Shown here piece by piece: positions 35,529 through 44,281 of a DNA stretch of 64,000 nt (position 1 is the stretch's first letter; each line of letters starts with the position of its first letter). The position numbers and the translations under genes are program-made. Below the pieces are notes generated by a model. The model was not told the DNA's origin. It saw nothing but the letters and a program-made list of their open reading frames with translations, and made no database searches. The DNA is from Ardenticatenaceae bacterium. Lineage in GTDB: Bacteria > Chloroflexota > Anaerolineae > Promineifilales > Promineifilaceae. The stretch spans positions 372,001 through 436,000 of the forward strand of contig JACKBQ010000001.1 of the NCBI GenBank assembly GCA_020634455.1. Reading direction: 5' to 3'.

Positions 35529-35912
35529 ATGAGGCGATGGTTTTGGGGAACGGCCGTACTGCTGATGACGCTTTTGGCAACGGCCGTTGGCTGTGGCGCG
35601 GGGGAAGCGGCAGAGACCGGGCTGCCTGAGGTTGCTGGTCCCGCTTTTCTCTTTTTTTACACCGACAACTGAGCGCCCTGACAGGCATTTGAGCCCATCG
35701 TGGATGGGCTGGAGGCTGAATTTGGGGATGAAGTTGCGTTCATGCGGTTGAATGCTATTGAGCCGGATGTGATGCAGTTGCAGCAGACGTATGGCCTGCG
35801 CGGGCATCCGTCGGTGGCCATTTTGGATAGCTCAGGCGCGGTGGCGGCGCTTTATTTTGGCCCGGAAACGGCCGAAACCTTGCGCGAAGAGCTGAATAAG
35901 TTAGCGGAGTAG
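35529..35912 (+). CDS. Thioredoxin-like lipoprotein with two in-frame TGA codons (predicted selenoprotein, U-x-x-U)
   Basis: Seen: a strong TAGGAGG at 35517-35523, then ATG 35529 and a lipoprotein signal (MRRWFWGTAVLLMTLLATAV, then GC). A thioredoxin fold follows: AFLFFYTDN-[TGA]-A-P-[TGA]-QAFEPIVDGLE, a central region, the cis-Pro loop RGHPSVAILDSSG and a C-terminal helix. The TGA codons at 35670 and 35679 are in frame with both flanking parts and fall exactly on the two cysteines of the CxxC motif. Read through, the protein has 127 residues, normal for an exported thioredoxin. A SECIS-like hairpin follows. UGA is used as a stop in neighbouring genes, so UGA = Trp recoding is unlikely. Inference: both are selenocysteine, giving a diselenide/selenol oxidoreductase in the envelope. 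It is the third gene of the cytochrome c operon. Alternative: a pseudogene or a double sequencing error, both less parsimonious. Confidence 0.8.
35692..35710 (+). promoter_or_regulatory. Candidate bacterial SECIS stem-loop
   Basis: AGCCCAT (35692-35698) pairs perfectly with ATGGGCT (35704-35710) around the loop CGTGG. The stem begins 10 bases after the second TGA, and the loop begins 17 bases after it (26 after the first). The second loop base is G. From memory, bacterial SECIS elements have an apical loop about 16-37 bases after the UGA with a G in the first two loop positions, so one hairpin could serve both codons. It lies within the coding sequence, as bacterial SECIS elements do. Confidence 0.7.
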
Positions 35913-35915
35913 CGC

Positions 35916-36854
35916 CTACTTGGTCGGTTCAAATTGGATGGTTGCCAGTAAGCCTGCATGATCAGACAGCCAAAGACGGCCGTTTACGGCCGTAACTGGC
36001 TCTGTAAAAATCCGTTCAACCGTAACCACGTTTACCACATTTTCGCTGGTTGGCGCGAGAAATAGGTAATCGATCCGTTCTTGCAGCTCTGTGGTGGGGG
36101 CGTTAACCAAATCCGAAATGCAGCACGTTGGCCCTGGTTCATGGGGATAGACCAGACGATAGCTGTCGTGCCATATTTCAGCCAGTCTGATCATTTGCGG
36201 AGAGCTTTCAACTGCGTTGAAATCACCCGCAATAATGGCCGGGTGAGTTGCCTCAGTTTGTACAAACGCAAGCAGCGATTCAACTTGCGCGGCATTGACC
36301 GACGCTTTGCTGCTGGTTAGATGGGTGACAAAAAGGTCAATATCGCCGTGGGGCGTCTCAACGGTGGCGTGTAAGACAACTCGGTTTTCAAATAATCCGG
36401 CAACAGGTTGTAGCTCCGTATAACTAATTTGTTTAAGCGGATATTGGCTGAAAATTGCCACCCCCTCTTCAAAACCAATTAATTGGTGGTTTCCATTGGC
36501 CCGTAAATAGACGTAGTTGAATCCATTTTGCTCCGCAAATTGTTGGGCTACTGGGTTCTGGTTGCTGACCCAGGGAACTTCTTGCAACAGTACAATATCC
36601 GGGGCTAAACGGCCGATTTCCTGACTTAGCAACGCCGTGCGCTGCTCAAATTGGGTAAAATCAGGGTGGCCGTGAAACATGTTTAAAGAGAGGATTCGCA
36701 GCGGTTTATTGGCTGTAGAAAGTTTCTCAGTGGCACAAGCAGAGGGGCAAGCAACCGGGTGTGAACCAGGCTTACTTGCATTCAACAAAAACAGGACGGC
36801 GGCTAACAGCAGCACAAATCCTAAGATGTAGCGAGATGTGAATTTTTTTGTCAA
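35916..36854 (-). CDS. Endonuclease/exonuclease/phosphatase-family protein, membrane-anchored
   Basis: A 312-residue member of the EEP superfamily. An N-terminal helix (about 10-25) exports or anchors it. The catalytic motifs are LRILSLNMFHGHP, DIVLLQEVPW, DIDLFVTHL, AIIAGDFNAVESSP, RIDYLFLA and WLSDHAGLLATI, all present. Substrate is open (nucleic acid, phosphoinositide or sphingomyelin-like). Convergent with the selenoprotein gene, 3 bases between stops; divergent from the sensor kinase. Confidence 0.88.
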   Translation of the reverse strand: MTKKFTSRYILGFVLLLAAVLFLLNASKPGSHPVACPSACATEKLSTANKPLRILSLNMFHGHPDFTQFEQRTALLSQEIGRLAPDIVLLQEVPWVSNQNPVAQQFAEQNGFNYVYLRANGNHQLIGFEEGVAIFSQYPLKQISYTELQPVAGLFENRVVLHATVETPHGDIDLFVTHLTSSKASVNAAQVESLLAFVQTEATHPAIIAGDFNAVESSPQMIRLAEIWHDSYRLVYPHEPGPTCCISDLVNAPTTELQERIDYLFLAPTSENVVNVVTVERIFTEPVTAVNGRLWLSDHAGLLATIQFEPTK

Positions 36855-36944
36855 TGGATTATAGCTCCAATGTACTTTACAAAATTGAAAGAGGGGACAT
36901 ATACTTGAATTCTCACAAGGCTTTTTTGCTGATAAGGTTATGCG

Positions 36945-38351
36945 ATGAAACCTCCAGTCACATCTTCTAAGTTTCTTGGTTCAAAGCCTAAAAGCTTTCT
37001 CAAAACTTTACTGACGCCCCCTGTTTATGAAGATCGGCAAATGAATGTTTTGGCCCAAACGCTGCATTACCTGTTGTTGTTGGCGGTGGTCCTGGCAGGA
37101 GGGTATGCCACAGTAACTTCAACGATTGCTGATGAGCCTTCTGGAATCATCATTAGCGGTGGCATGGCTTTTATTTGCGCCATTCTTTTTTGGATATTGC
37201 GAAACAACAAACTTAAGTTGGTCAGTTGGACTTTGATTGTATCAGCTTATATTGGCATTATGGTATCGCTTTTTCTGAACGGGGGCATTCGGGATGAAGC
37301 CGCGTTGGTTTTGATCGCTGTTTTGCCAATTGCGGGGTTTTTATTGGGCGAAGTTGTGATTCCGATGGGCGTACTAACGGCCGTTCTCTTCATCTTTCTT
37401 TTTATTGCCGAGCGTGTGGCGATAATCCCGGAGGAGGAACATTTTTTCCCGGTGGGGATAGATGAGCTAATGATGGCGCTCATTAGCATTTTTGTCACCA
37501 CCTTTGTCTTGAACCAAATTACACGGTTGATGCTGCGTAAAACAGAGGAGATTGAGGTGCAGGCGCGTTTTTTAAGCGAGAAGAATCTGCAGTTGGAAAA
37601 ATCGCAGGCAGAGTTGATTGCGGCTAAAGAAGTAGCCGAGGAGGCTAATCGATCTAGAAGCATGTTGTTTTCTCGCTTAAGCCATGATTTTCGGGCTCCT
37701 TTGGGTGGGATTTTGGGGCTGGCTTCTCACCTGATGAGTGATGGAGCGCAGTTAACCCAGGATGAGCGTGAGGAATTTTTACAAGGTATCCACCGTAGCG
37801 GTAGTCACCTTTTGAAGCTGATCAATGATTTGCTGGATATTTCTCGCCTTGAAGCACAGCAGATGAGCCTGAACCTTGAGCCGACGCCTCTTCGCGTTGT
37901 GCTGTCTGAAATTGTGCTGCTGCTGCATGTTTCGGCTGAGGAGAAGGGTGTGAGTTTGCAGGTTCACATAGCGGATGATGTGCCGGAGGTTGTTTGCGCT
38001 GATGAGCAACGTCTCCAACAAATATTGATCAATTTATTGGGCAATGGGATTAAGTTTACAGACAGTGGGGAAGTGTTATTGGTTGTGTCGGTAGTTGGGC
38101 GGGAAACGGCCGTACCCCAAATTCGTTTTGAAATTATTGACACAGGGCGCGGGATAGACGCCGATGACCTCGACAGAATTTTTGACCCGTTTGTCCAGGT
38201 TGGAGATGTAGCAGCCAGGGTCGAGGGTACTGGACTAGGTCTGGCCATCAGCCGTCACCTCGTCGAGGTAATGGGTGGTGCGTTAAGTGTAGAAAGTGAA
38301 CTGAACCAGGGGAGCCGCTTTTGGTTTACGCTGGCCCTGCCAGAGGAGTAG
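36945..38351 (+). CDS. Orphan membrane sensor histidine kinase
   Basis: A 468-residue kinase with about six membrane helices in the first 200 residues (a MASE-like input without a recognisable periplasmic domain). A short coiled linker is followed by a HisKA domain with RLSHDFRAPLGGILGLASHL (phospho-His) and an HATPase domain (QILINLLGNGIKFT, IIDTGRGIDADDLDRIF, GTGLGLAISRHLVEVMGG). No response-regulator gene is adjacent. AAGG at 36933 precedes ATG 36945. Confidence 0.92.
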   Translation: MKPPVTSSKFLGSKPKSFLKTLLTPPVYEDRQMNVLAQTLHYLLLLAVVLAGGYATVTSTIADEPSGIIISGGMAFICAILFWILRNNKLKLVSWTLIVSAYIGIMVSLFLNGGIRDEAALVLIAVLPIAGFLLGEVVIPMGVLTAVLFIFLFIAERVAIIPEEEHFFPVGIDELMMALISIFVTTFVLNQITRLMLRKTEEIEVQARFLSEKNLQLEKSQAELIAAKEVAEEANRSRSMLFSRLSHDFRAPLGGILGLASHLMSDGAQLTQDEREEFLQGIHRSGSHLLKLINDLLDISRLEAQQMSLNLEPTPLRVVLSEIVLLLHVSAEEKGVSLQVHIADDVPEVVCADEQRLQQILINLLGNGIKFTDSGEVLLVVSVVGRETAVPQIRFEIIDTGRGIDADDLDRIFDPFVQVGDVAARVEGTGLGLAISRHLVEVMGGALSVESELNQGSRFWFTLALPEE

Positions 38352-38369
38352 CCAGCCCTGCTTTTTCCA

Positions 38370-38744
38370 TCACTTTTTCAGTTTGGGCAAGTGTTTGGAT
38401 GCGGCTTCTACCAGCGTGCGCAAGGCGGAGTTTTCTAGCTGCTCCGGCTGGCTAATTTTGACATGGCGCAGGTTTTGGCCCGTGCCTTCTAACAGATGAT
38501 GCGGATCGGGCAGGTCTGCGCCGTAGTAAAAGCCCAGGTTGATCCGATTTTTGAAGAGGGCAATGTAGCAAAACTGTTCCGACATTTTCTTGGGACCGAC
38601 ACCGTAGCCCGCTATATTTTGCGTAGGCCAGACAACTTCAACAACTTCCGGCATTACATCTTGCAGCAGCGCCCTGGCTTGCGCGGCCAGGGTAGCCACT
38701 TCAGGGTTGGCAGTTGCTAACATTTGAGTAAATTCTTCGCTCAT
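38370..38744 (-). CDS. DUF1801-family protein
   Basis: A 124-residue protein of the DUF1801 (YdhG-like) fold family: ALLQDVMPEVVEVVWPTQNIAGYG, FCYIALFKNRINLGFYYG, LLEGTGQNLRHVKI. Soluble. Function unknown; relatives include frataxin-like iron chaperones, but the acidic metal ridge is not evident here. GGAGG precedes ATG 38744. Confidence 0.8.
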   Translation of the reverse strand: MSEEFTQMLATANPEVATLAAQARALLQDVMPEVVEVVWPTQNIAGYGVGPKKMSEQFCYIALFKNRINLGFYYGADLPDPHHLLEGTGQNLRHVKISQPEQLENSALRTLVEAASKHLPKLKK

Positions 38745-38950
38745 TTTGCCTCCAAAGCGATGACAGATTTGCGAAATACAGTCCCTGCCAAACTGATGGA
38801 TTGTATGTTTGGTGTGTCAATTTGTAGATTTTGCCAATGAATTAGTTTTGCGCTCCAAAAGTTAGCATCAAGTTATTGGCGGCGGCGCAATACTTAAACA
38901 GTCCGGCGCGCTTGTCATAATAATGTTATGCAGATTTCTGCCGGAATGTA

Positions 38951-39436
38951 CTAGGAGAGGTCAAACGGCCGTTCCTTAAAATAATCTTGCAAAGCGGGCG
39001 ACCAATGTTGCCGCATAAATTCTGCCCGCCGAACAACACGGGGCAACCAGTGACTTTCTGGCAAAAAATCCACCAGCTCGGCGACGGTGAGCCAATGGTA
39101 GGCATCATGCTCTTCGCCAATTTGGATACTGTTGGCTGTGGGGATGGTGCAGGCGTAGGCCAGCCCCAGCAGTTCGTTTTCCGGAATGGCCAAGCCACGA
39201 TGAAAATGTGTGGTGCCAATGATGAATTCAACTTGAGGCGCGACGCCTATCTCTTCCCACACTTCGCGGTAGAGCGCGTCTTCAAAACTTTCGCCCTGGT
39301 CCACACGCCCTGTTACACACTCCCAACTGCCCGCGCCCACGTCTTTGCTACTGGCGCGTTGAAGGAGAAGGTAACGGCCGTTTTCCTCCTCGCGCACCAG
39401 AGCCATAATCCCACCTAAAAAGCGTCCAACACTCAT
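38951..39436 (-). CDS. Nudix hydrolase
   Basis: A 161-residue pyrophosphohydrolase with an intact Nudix box (GRVDQGESFEDALYREVWEE then IGV), preceded by WECVTG. Substrate unknown (nucleoside diphosphate-X). It starts 15 bases after the MFS gene stop on the same strand, so the two are probably co-transcribed. The 206 bases downstream, up to 38745, show no gene. Confidence 0.9.
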   Translation of the reverse strand: MSVGRFLGGIMALVREEENGRYLLLQRASSKDVGAGSWECVTGRVDQGESFEDALYREVWEEIGVAPQVEFIIGTTHFHRGLAIPENELLGLAYACTIPTANSIQIGEEHDAYHWLTVAELVDFLPESHWLPRVVRRAEFMRQHWSPALQDYFKERPFDLS

Positions 39437-39451
39437 ACCTGCCTCGCCCCC

Positions 39452-40621
39452 TTACGCCCCAATCCGCGCGGCCCGCGCTTCCTGATGCAGCCGTGCCTGC
39501 CCAATGAGCAAGGCAAAGACCACTACCGCCACCAGCAAGGTCGCAAAAATAGTTAGCATGGTCACGCCTGGGCCAACGCTTTCAAAAAGCTGGCCAATGA
39601 GCCAGGGGATGCTCATGCTGCCCAGCGAGGCACCCACAAAAAAGTAGCTGGTCATTTGCCCACTCAGCGAGATGGTATGTTCTGCTAATGAAATGGTTGT
39701 GGGGAAAATGACCGACATGGATAGCCCCAACCCAATTGTGCCAACCCACAGTGCAGCGGCACTGCTTTGGCCTACCAGCAAGATGGTCATACTCGTCAGG
39801 CAGCCCGCCAGCGCCCCGCCTAGCAAGGTTTTGGGATGCAGCTTGGCCGCAATGGGAATTGACAACAGTCGGCCAATGGTGAGTGCGCCCCAGAAAAAGC
39901 TGGTGAGGTAAGCAGCGGCCTTTTCCGTAGCCAGGTTTAGAGTGATGGCGTAGGTGTACACCCAGCCACCATAGGCTACTTCTGCGCCGACGTACAGGAA
40001 TAAAAAGGCAGCCACCAATACAATGAGCAGAACATTGGCTTTGCCACCGTCAACGGCCGTATCCCGATATCGAACGGGTAGACTGGGAAAACGCAAAAAC
40101 AAAGCCGCCGCTGGCAGCACCGCCAGAGCCAAAATCCAGTATGCCAGGCGAATGCTGCCCCCCGTAGCCAACATCGTTTGGGCAATAATGATCGGCGATA
40201 AAAAGGCTCCTAGCCCAAAAAAGAAGTGCAGGCTGTTCATGTATGGCCCCACTTTTTCACCAAAGCGCCATGCCAGCAGCGTGTTGCTGCCCACATCAAT
40301 GCCAGATTCCATGATGCCAGCCAGCAGCATGACGGCCGTCAGCAGCCAAAGCTGACCGATGAAGGGCACCAGTGCCAGTGAAATGCCCATGAGTACCAGC
40401 ATGATTGTTAGCAGCGGGTGACCTGGCAAGCGGTCGTAGATGCGGCCGGCCAGCAAAGCGCCTACCAAGAAGCCCATCGAGCGAGTCGCAAACAAAAAGC
40501 TGATGCCGCTGAGTTGGGTGTTGGTTTGCTCTGCTAACTTAGGTAAGGTCGGCCCTAAGGCGGCTGACGTCATCCCCAGGGCAATAAAGGCAATAAAGTA
40601 GGCTATGATTTTTTTGTTCAT
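39452..40621 (-). CDS. MFS transporter
   Basis: A 389-residue protein with twelve hydrophobic segments of the major facilitator type (FucP/YbjJ-like layout). The loop 2-3 region reads GFLVGALLAGRIYDRLPGHP, and a second half starts near residue 205 (LLIVLVAAFLFLYVGAEVAY). The GAEVAYGGWVYTYAI segment is typical of sugar or nucleoside-like members of this group. Substrate cannot be set. Followed by a Nudix gene. Confidence 0.87.
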   Translation of the reverse strand: MNKKIIAYFIAFIALGMTSAALGPTLPKLAEQTNTQLSGISFLFATRSMGFLVGALLAGRIYDRLPGHPLLTIMLVLMGISLALVPFIGQLWLLTAVMLLAGIMESGIDVGSNTLLAWRFGEKVGPYMNSLHFFFGLGAFLSPIIIAQTMLATGGSIRLAYWILALAVLPAAALFLRFPSLPVRYRDTAVDGGKANVLLIVLVAAFLFLYVGAEVAYGGWVYTYAITLNLATEKAAAYLTSFFWGALTIGRLLSIPIAAKLHPKTLLGGALAGCLTSMTILLVGQSSAAALWVGTIGLGLSMSVIFPTTISLAEHTISLSGQMTSYFFVGASLGSMSIPWLIGQLFESVGPGVTMLTIFATLLVAVVVFALLIGQARLHQEARAARIGA

Positions 40622-40712
40622 TGAATGTCTCTAAAAGGGTAACATGGAGTTTCGGTTTTTAAGTTAGCGAGTTTGCGAGTTTGCAAGTGAGAACTTGAGT
40701 ACCTGAACATAT

Positions 40713-41519
40713 TTAGTTTGGCTGAAATAGATGCACATCACGCTGCGGGAAGGGGATGGAGATACCCTCGGCGTCGAAACGAAGTTTGACGGCTTCGTGG
40801 ATGGCAAAGTGGGCGGCCCAGTAATTTTCGACGGCTACGTACGGCCGTACCGCAAAATTGACGCTGCTGTCTGCCAATTCAGACACGGCAACGTTTGGGG
40901 CTGGCTCTGCCAAAACATACTCGTTTTCGTGCAAAATTTGCTCAAGCAGCTGCTTGGCCTTTAGTAAATCATCACTGTAGCCAATGCCGAAGGTCATATC
41001 TACCCGCAAGCTGCCTCGCTTGGTGTAATTCACAATGTGGCTGCCTGTTATCTGGCCGTTGGGCATAATCACCGTTTTGTTGTCTGGCGTAACCAAAATG
41101 GTGCTAAAAATCTGAATATCTTCAACGGAGCCTAACACATCCCCCACCTCAACCAAATCGCCAATGCCAAATGGTTTAAACAGCAGGATGATGACGCCGG
41201 AGGCAAAGTTGGCCAGCGCCCCTTCTAGCGCCAGGCCAATGGCCAGCCCTGCTGCACCCAATACGGCGATGAACGAGGCGGTTTGCACCCCCACGCGCTC
41301 CAGGGCCGCAATAACGGCAAAGGCAAGGATGGCGTAGTAAACTAGGTTGCTTAAAAAGCGCAGCAGCGCTTCGTTGCTGTTGGTTTTAGCCATCATTGCC
41401 CGCAGCCAGCGAGAAACGACACCGGCCAGCCAGCGCCCTACAAAAATGATGACGATGGCCCCTAACACGTTGAGGCCATAGGTTAAAATTAATGTCTGAA
41501 TTTGTTCTAAAATATCCAT
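40713..41519 (-). CDS. MscS-family mechanosensitive channel
   Basis: A 268-residue channel with three membrane helices. The pore-lining third helix is SFIAVLGAAGLAIGLALEGA, followed by NFASGVIILLFKPFGIGDLVEV (beta domain), the VTPDNKTVIMPNGQI block and an alpha-beta C-terminal domain. Length is that of E. coli MscS. It opens under membrane tension to protect from osmotic downshock. AGGAAG precedes ATG 41519; an extension to 41570 would include that site. Confidence 0.93.
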   Translation of the reverse strand: MDILEQIQTLILTYGLNVLGAIVIIFVGRWLAGVVSRWLRAMMAKTNSNEALLRFLSNLVYYAILAFAVIAALERVGVQTASFIAVLGAAGLAIGLALEGALANFASGVIILLFKPFGIGDLVEVGDVLGSVEDIQIFSTILVTPDNKTVIMPNGQITGSHIVNYTKRGSLRVDMTFGIGYSDDLLKAKQLLEQILHENEYVLAEPAPNVAVSELADSSVNFAVRPYVAVENYWAAHFAIHEAVKLRFDAEGISIPFPQRDVHLFQPN

Positions 41520-41664
41520 TTCTCTTCCTTGCTTAAACTGCCTGGGGAGGATTGGCCCAGACAAACTCAATAAATCATGGGGGGTGCCATGCTTGCCAGT
41601 CGGCCGTTTTTAACTATAGTGGAATTAGTGAGGATGGCAATGCGAATGTGCGCAGTGTGGCATC

Positions 41665-44184
41665 TTAGCTAAGAGGAAGCCAGAGGGTGAAGGTGCTGCC
41701 CTGATGAGGTGCGCTTTGGAGGGTAATACGGCCGTTGTGTGCCTCGGCGATTAGCTTAACCATGCTCAACCCTAACCCTGTGCCCGGTATATGGCCTGCG
41801 GCCGTTTGTTTGCCCCTAAAAAACCGCTCAAAGACTTTGCCTTGTTCCTGGACATCAATGCCGGGGCCGTTGTCACAGACGGAAATGGTGAGCCATGTCA
41901 CGTTGTCTGATTTTTTTACAGCGCCGCTAATCGTCACTTGCCCCCCTGGTTGCGTAAATATCAGCGCATTGTGAACCAGCTCATAAATTGCCTGGCCAAG
42001 CCGCTGCTGATCGCCAATAAAACCCGGTAATCTTAAAACAGATGGCTCGAATTTGAGGTGGATTTGTTGCTCATTTGCTTGTGGCTGTAGTCGCACTTGT
42101 AAGCTGTCGTAGAGAGATTCCCAATGGACATGGTCGTGCTGTAGCGCTTTCCTTTTGTCTTCTAAACCGGCAATTTCCAGCGTGTTTTTGATGATTCTTT
42201 CTAGCCGTTCAATTTGATCATTCAGCACTTCAAAATAATGCCCTCGCCGTTCTGATTCGATGTGACGCTGTAGAAGGTCTGTGTATAGCTTCAGGTTTGT
42301 GACAGGTGTGCGTAGTTCGTGAGAAATGTTCGTCACAAATCGGCGGCGTGCTTCCTCAATTTGTTTGGTTTGGGTAATGTCGCGGTGGCTGGAGACGTAG
42401 CCAACGAGTTGTTTGTTCCCATCATAAACCGGGGCGATGAGGACGGCCGCATCATAAATGCTGCCGTTTTTGCGTTTGAACTGCATTTCGCCTTCCCAAA
42501 TAAGTTGGTTTAAGAGGGCACGTTCCAGCTGACGCCAGATGTGTTGCGGCAGACGGCCGTTTAAAATGTACCAGGCTGGTTTTGTGAGCAGATCTTCGAT
42601 GGCGTAGCCCGTTAACTGGGTAAAGGCAGGATTGACGTAAACAGCTTTGTAATCCAGGTCGCTTACGGCAATGGCGTCGCTGATGCTTTGCAAAATGATG
42701 GCGCTGCGTTCCTGTTCTGAGCGAACGGCCGTTTCCAGCTCAGATGCGCGTTGTTCCAAAACCTGTTCTGCCAATTTGCGATCGGTAATATCTATTAACG
42801 AAGCGACGCTAATGGTTGAATCTGGCACCAGCGCCACAGAGACATACACATCTTTTTGTTCCCCTGCTTTGGTGATAAAGCAAAATTCATATGAGTTCGG
42901 AATCGAGTCCCCATTCTGTCGTCTGCTCTCATGGTAGGCTTTCATGCGCTGCAAATCATCTGGGTGAACAAAATTGGTCCACGGCAGCTTGCCTTCAATT
43001 TCCCGCCGAGAATAGCCAGAAAGTTCTGCGAACCGCTCATTTGCCAGGGAAATGAGCATGTTTGCTTCCAGAATGATGGTTGCTGAACTGTCGTTTTCAA
43101 AAATGGTGCGGTATCGGTTTTCTGAAAATTGGCGCGCCTTTTCTGCCAATAAGCGGTCGGTGACGTCATACAAAATCAGGACTTGCCCGGAACTGATGTA
43201 AATATTGCTGACCAATGCTGCACCATGAACTTCCAGGTAGCGATTTTGCCCGCCTTTTTCATAATAAAATTGAATACTTTTCGCTGAATTCCTCGAGGCG
43301 CTTTTGAGAAATGTTGTGTCTGGTAGGGGCAAAATGTCGGTGATCTGCTGGCCAGTAAGCTCACGTTCTCGCAAACCGAGCAGGTAAAGGGCAGCGGGAT
43401 TTGTTTCGATAATACGGCCGTTGTCATCCAACACCATGATGCCGTCCCGAATGCTGGAAAAAACGGCCGAATAAGCCACTGGCGAAAGCTGCATAAGCTG
43501 GTAACGAAACAACCCTAGCCCAATAAGCAGCCCAGATACGGGAAAGAAGAAAGTGGCCATGTCGAACAGGTGCCAGTCTAAGAACCCAAAAAAACCTAAA
43601 CTGCCAGCCACCCAGGGCACCATCAGGCCACTCAATAGCAAAATGATCTGCTTGCGATACAGTTTATTCGCCCCAGGCAACCGCATCACTACAATGAATG
43701 TGGCCACTAAAAAGAGCAAATAGCTAATAAACAAGCTAAACCAAAACCAAGGGCCAAATTCGTACATCAACACCGGAAATGGTGCTGCATCGGTGACTAG
43801 CATGGGCGTACCGGCAAGCCCATGCCAGTGATTGGTCCATAAAATAATCTGCGTAACAATAGGTTCAACCATTAGCCCCGCAATAAGCAAGCGGAGATGA
43901 CGCAAACGCTGATGGGTGAATTGAAGCACCATCAGCAAGGTGGTAGGACCTACTATTGTTGCCCCAATCTGTTTTAAATTAAACCAGAAAAGCTTGGCGG
44001 AAAGGGAGGGTGAGATGAGTTGGAGCCCGTAAAAAAAAGCCCATAAGCCTGCGGAAAGCGTGACAATGGCGAACATTTGGGCAGCTTCCATGGTCCGCCT
44101 ACGCCAGGCGTAGAATGCAATAAACCAACAAATGCTGACTGAGAGGATTAAAAGAAAAAGATAGGGTGCCAAGGCAAAATTCAT
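41665..44184 (-). CDS. Hybrid-input sensor histidine kinase (7TM, three PAS domains)
   Basis: An 839-residue kinase. Seven N-terminal membrane helices (about 1-230, his_kinase_N-type 7TM) are followed by three PAS domains: DGIMVLDDNGRIIETNPAAL; ATIILEANMLISLANERFAE with SGYSRREIEG; AIAVSDLDYKAVYVNPAFTQ with TGYAIEDL. Then comes HisKA (FVTNISHELRTPVTNLKLYT) and HATPase (VCDNGPGIDVQEQGKVFERF, GTGLGLSMVKLIAEAHNG). An orphan kinase. PAS domains suggest redox, light or ligand sensing, but no cofactor residue can be fixed. Confidence 0.93.
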   Translation of the reverse strand: MNFALAPYLFLLILSVSICWFIAFYAWRRRTMEAAQMFAIVTLSAGLWAFFYGLQLISPSLSAKLFWFNLKQIGATIVGPTTLLMVLQFTHQRLRHLRLLIAGLMVEPIVTQIILWTNHWHGLAGTPMLVTDAAPFPVLMYEFGPWFWFSLFISYLLFLVATFIVVMRLPGANKLYRKQIILLLSGLMVPWVAGSLGFFGFLDWHLFDMATFFFPVSGLLIGLGLFRYQLMQLSPVAYSAVFSSIRDGIMVLDDNGRIIETNPAALYLLGLRERELTGQQITDILPLPDTTFLKSASRNSAKSIQFYYEKGGQNRYLEVHGAALVSNIYISSGQVLILYDVTDRLLAEKARQFSENRYRTIFENDSSATIILEANMLISLANERFAELSGYSRREIEGKLPWTNFVHPDDLQRMKAYHESRRQNGDSIPNSYEFCFITKAGEQKDVYVSVALVPDSTISVASLIDITDRKLAEQVLEQRASELETAVRSEQERSAIILQSISDAIAVSDLDYKAVYVNPAFTQLTGYAIEDLLTKPAWYILNGRLPQHIWRQLERALLNQLIWEGEMQFKRKNGSIYDAAVLIAPVYDGNKQLVGYVSSHRDITQTKQIEEARRRFVTNISHELRTPVTNLKLYTDLLQRHIESERRGHYFEVLNDQIERLERIIKNTLEIAGLEDKRKALQHDHVHWESLYDSLQVRLQPQANEQQIHLKFEPSVLRLPGFIGDQQRLGQAIYELVHNALIFTQPGGQVTISGAVKKSDNVTWLTISVCDNGPGIDVQEQGKVFERFFRGKQTAAGHIPGTGLGLSMVKLIAEAHNGRITLQSAPHQGSTFTLWLPLS

Positions 44185-44281
44185 CACTGATTGCCCATTG
44201 CCATTGCTGGCTCAAGAAGTTTCAAATTGGGAAGCCTGCCAAGTTATTTTAGCAGAATCTTATTGTTTTAGAGAAATTTGC

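Noticed and set aside
35529..35912. Thioredoxin-like gene as a plain pseudogene, or as evidence that UGA encodes Trp
   Set aside because: No other lesion is present and both TGA codons sit on the catalytic Cys positions. Neighbouring complete genes end in TGA (for example at 6180, 17750 and 33578) and use TGG for Trp.
38745..38950. 206-base gap between the DUF1801 and Nudix genes as a possible small gene or RNA
   Set aside because: No open frame with a ribosome site and no strong hairpin or promoter pair could be supported.
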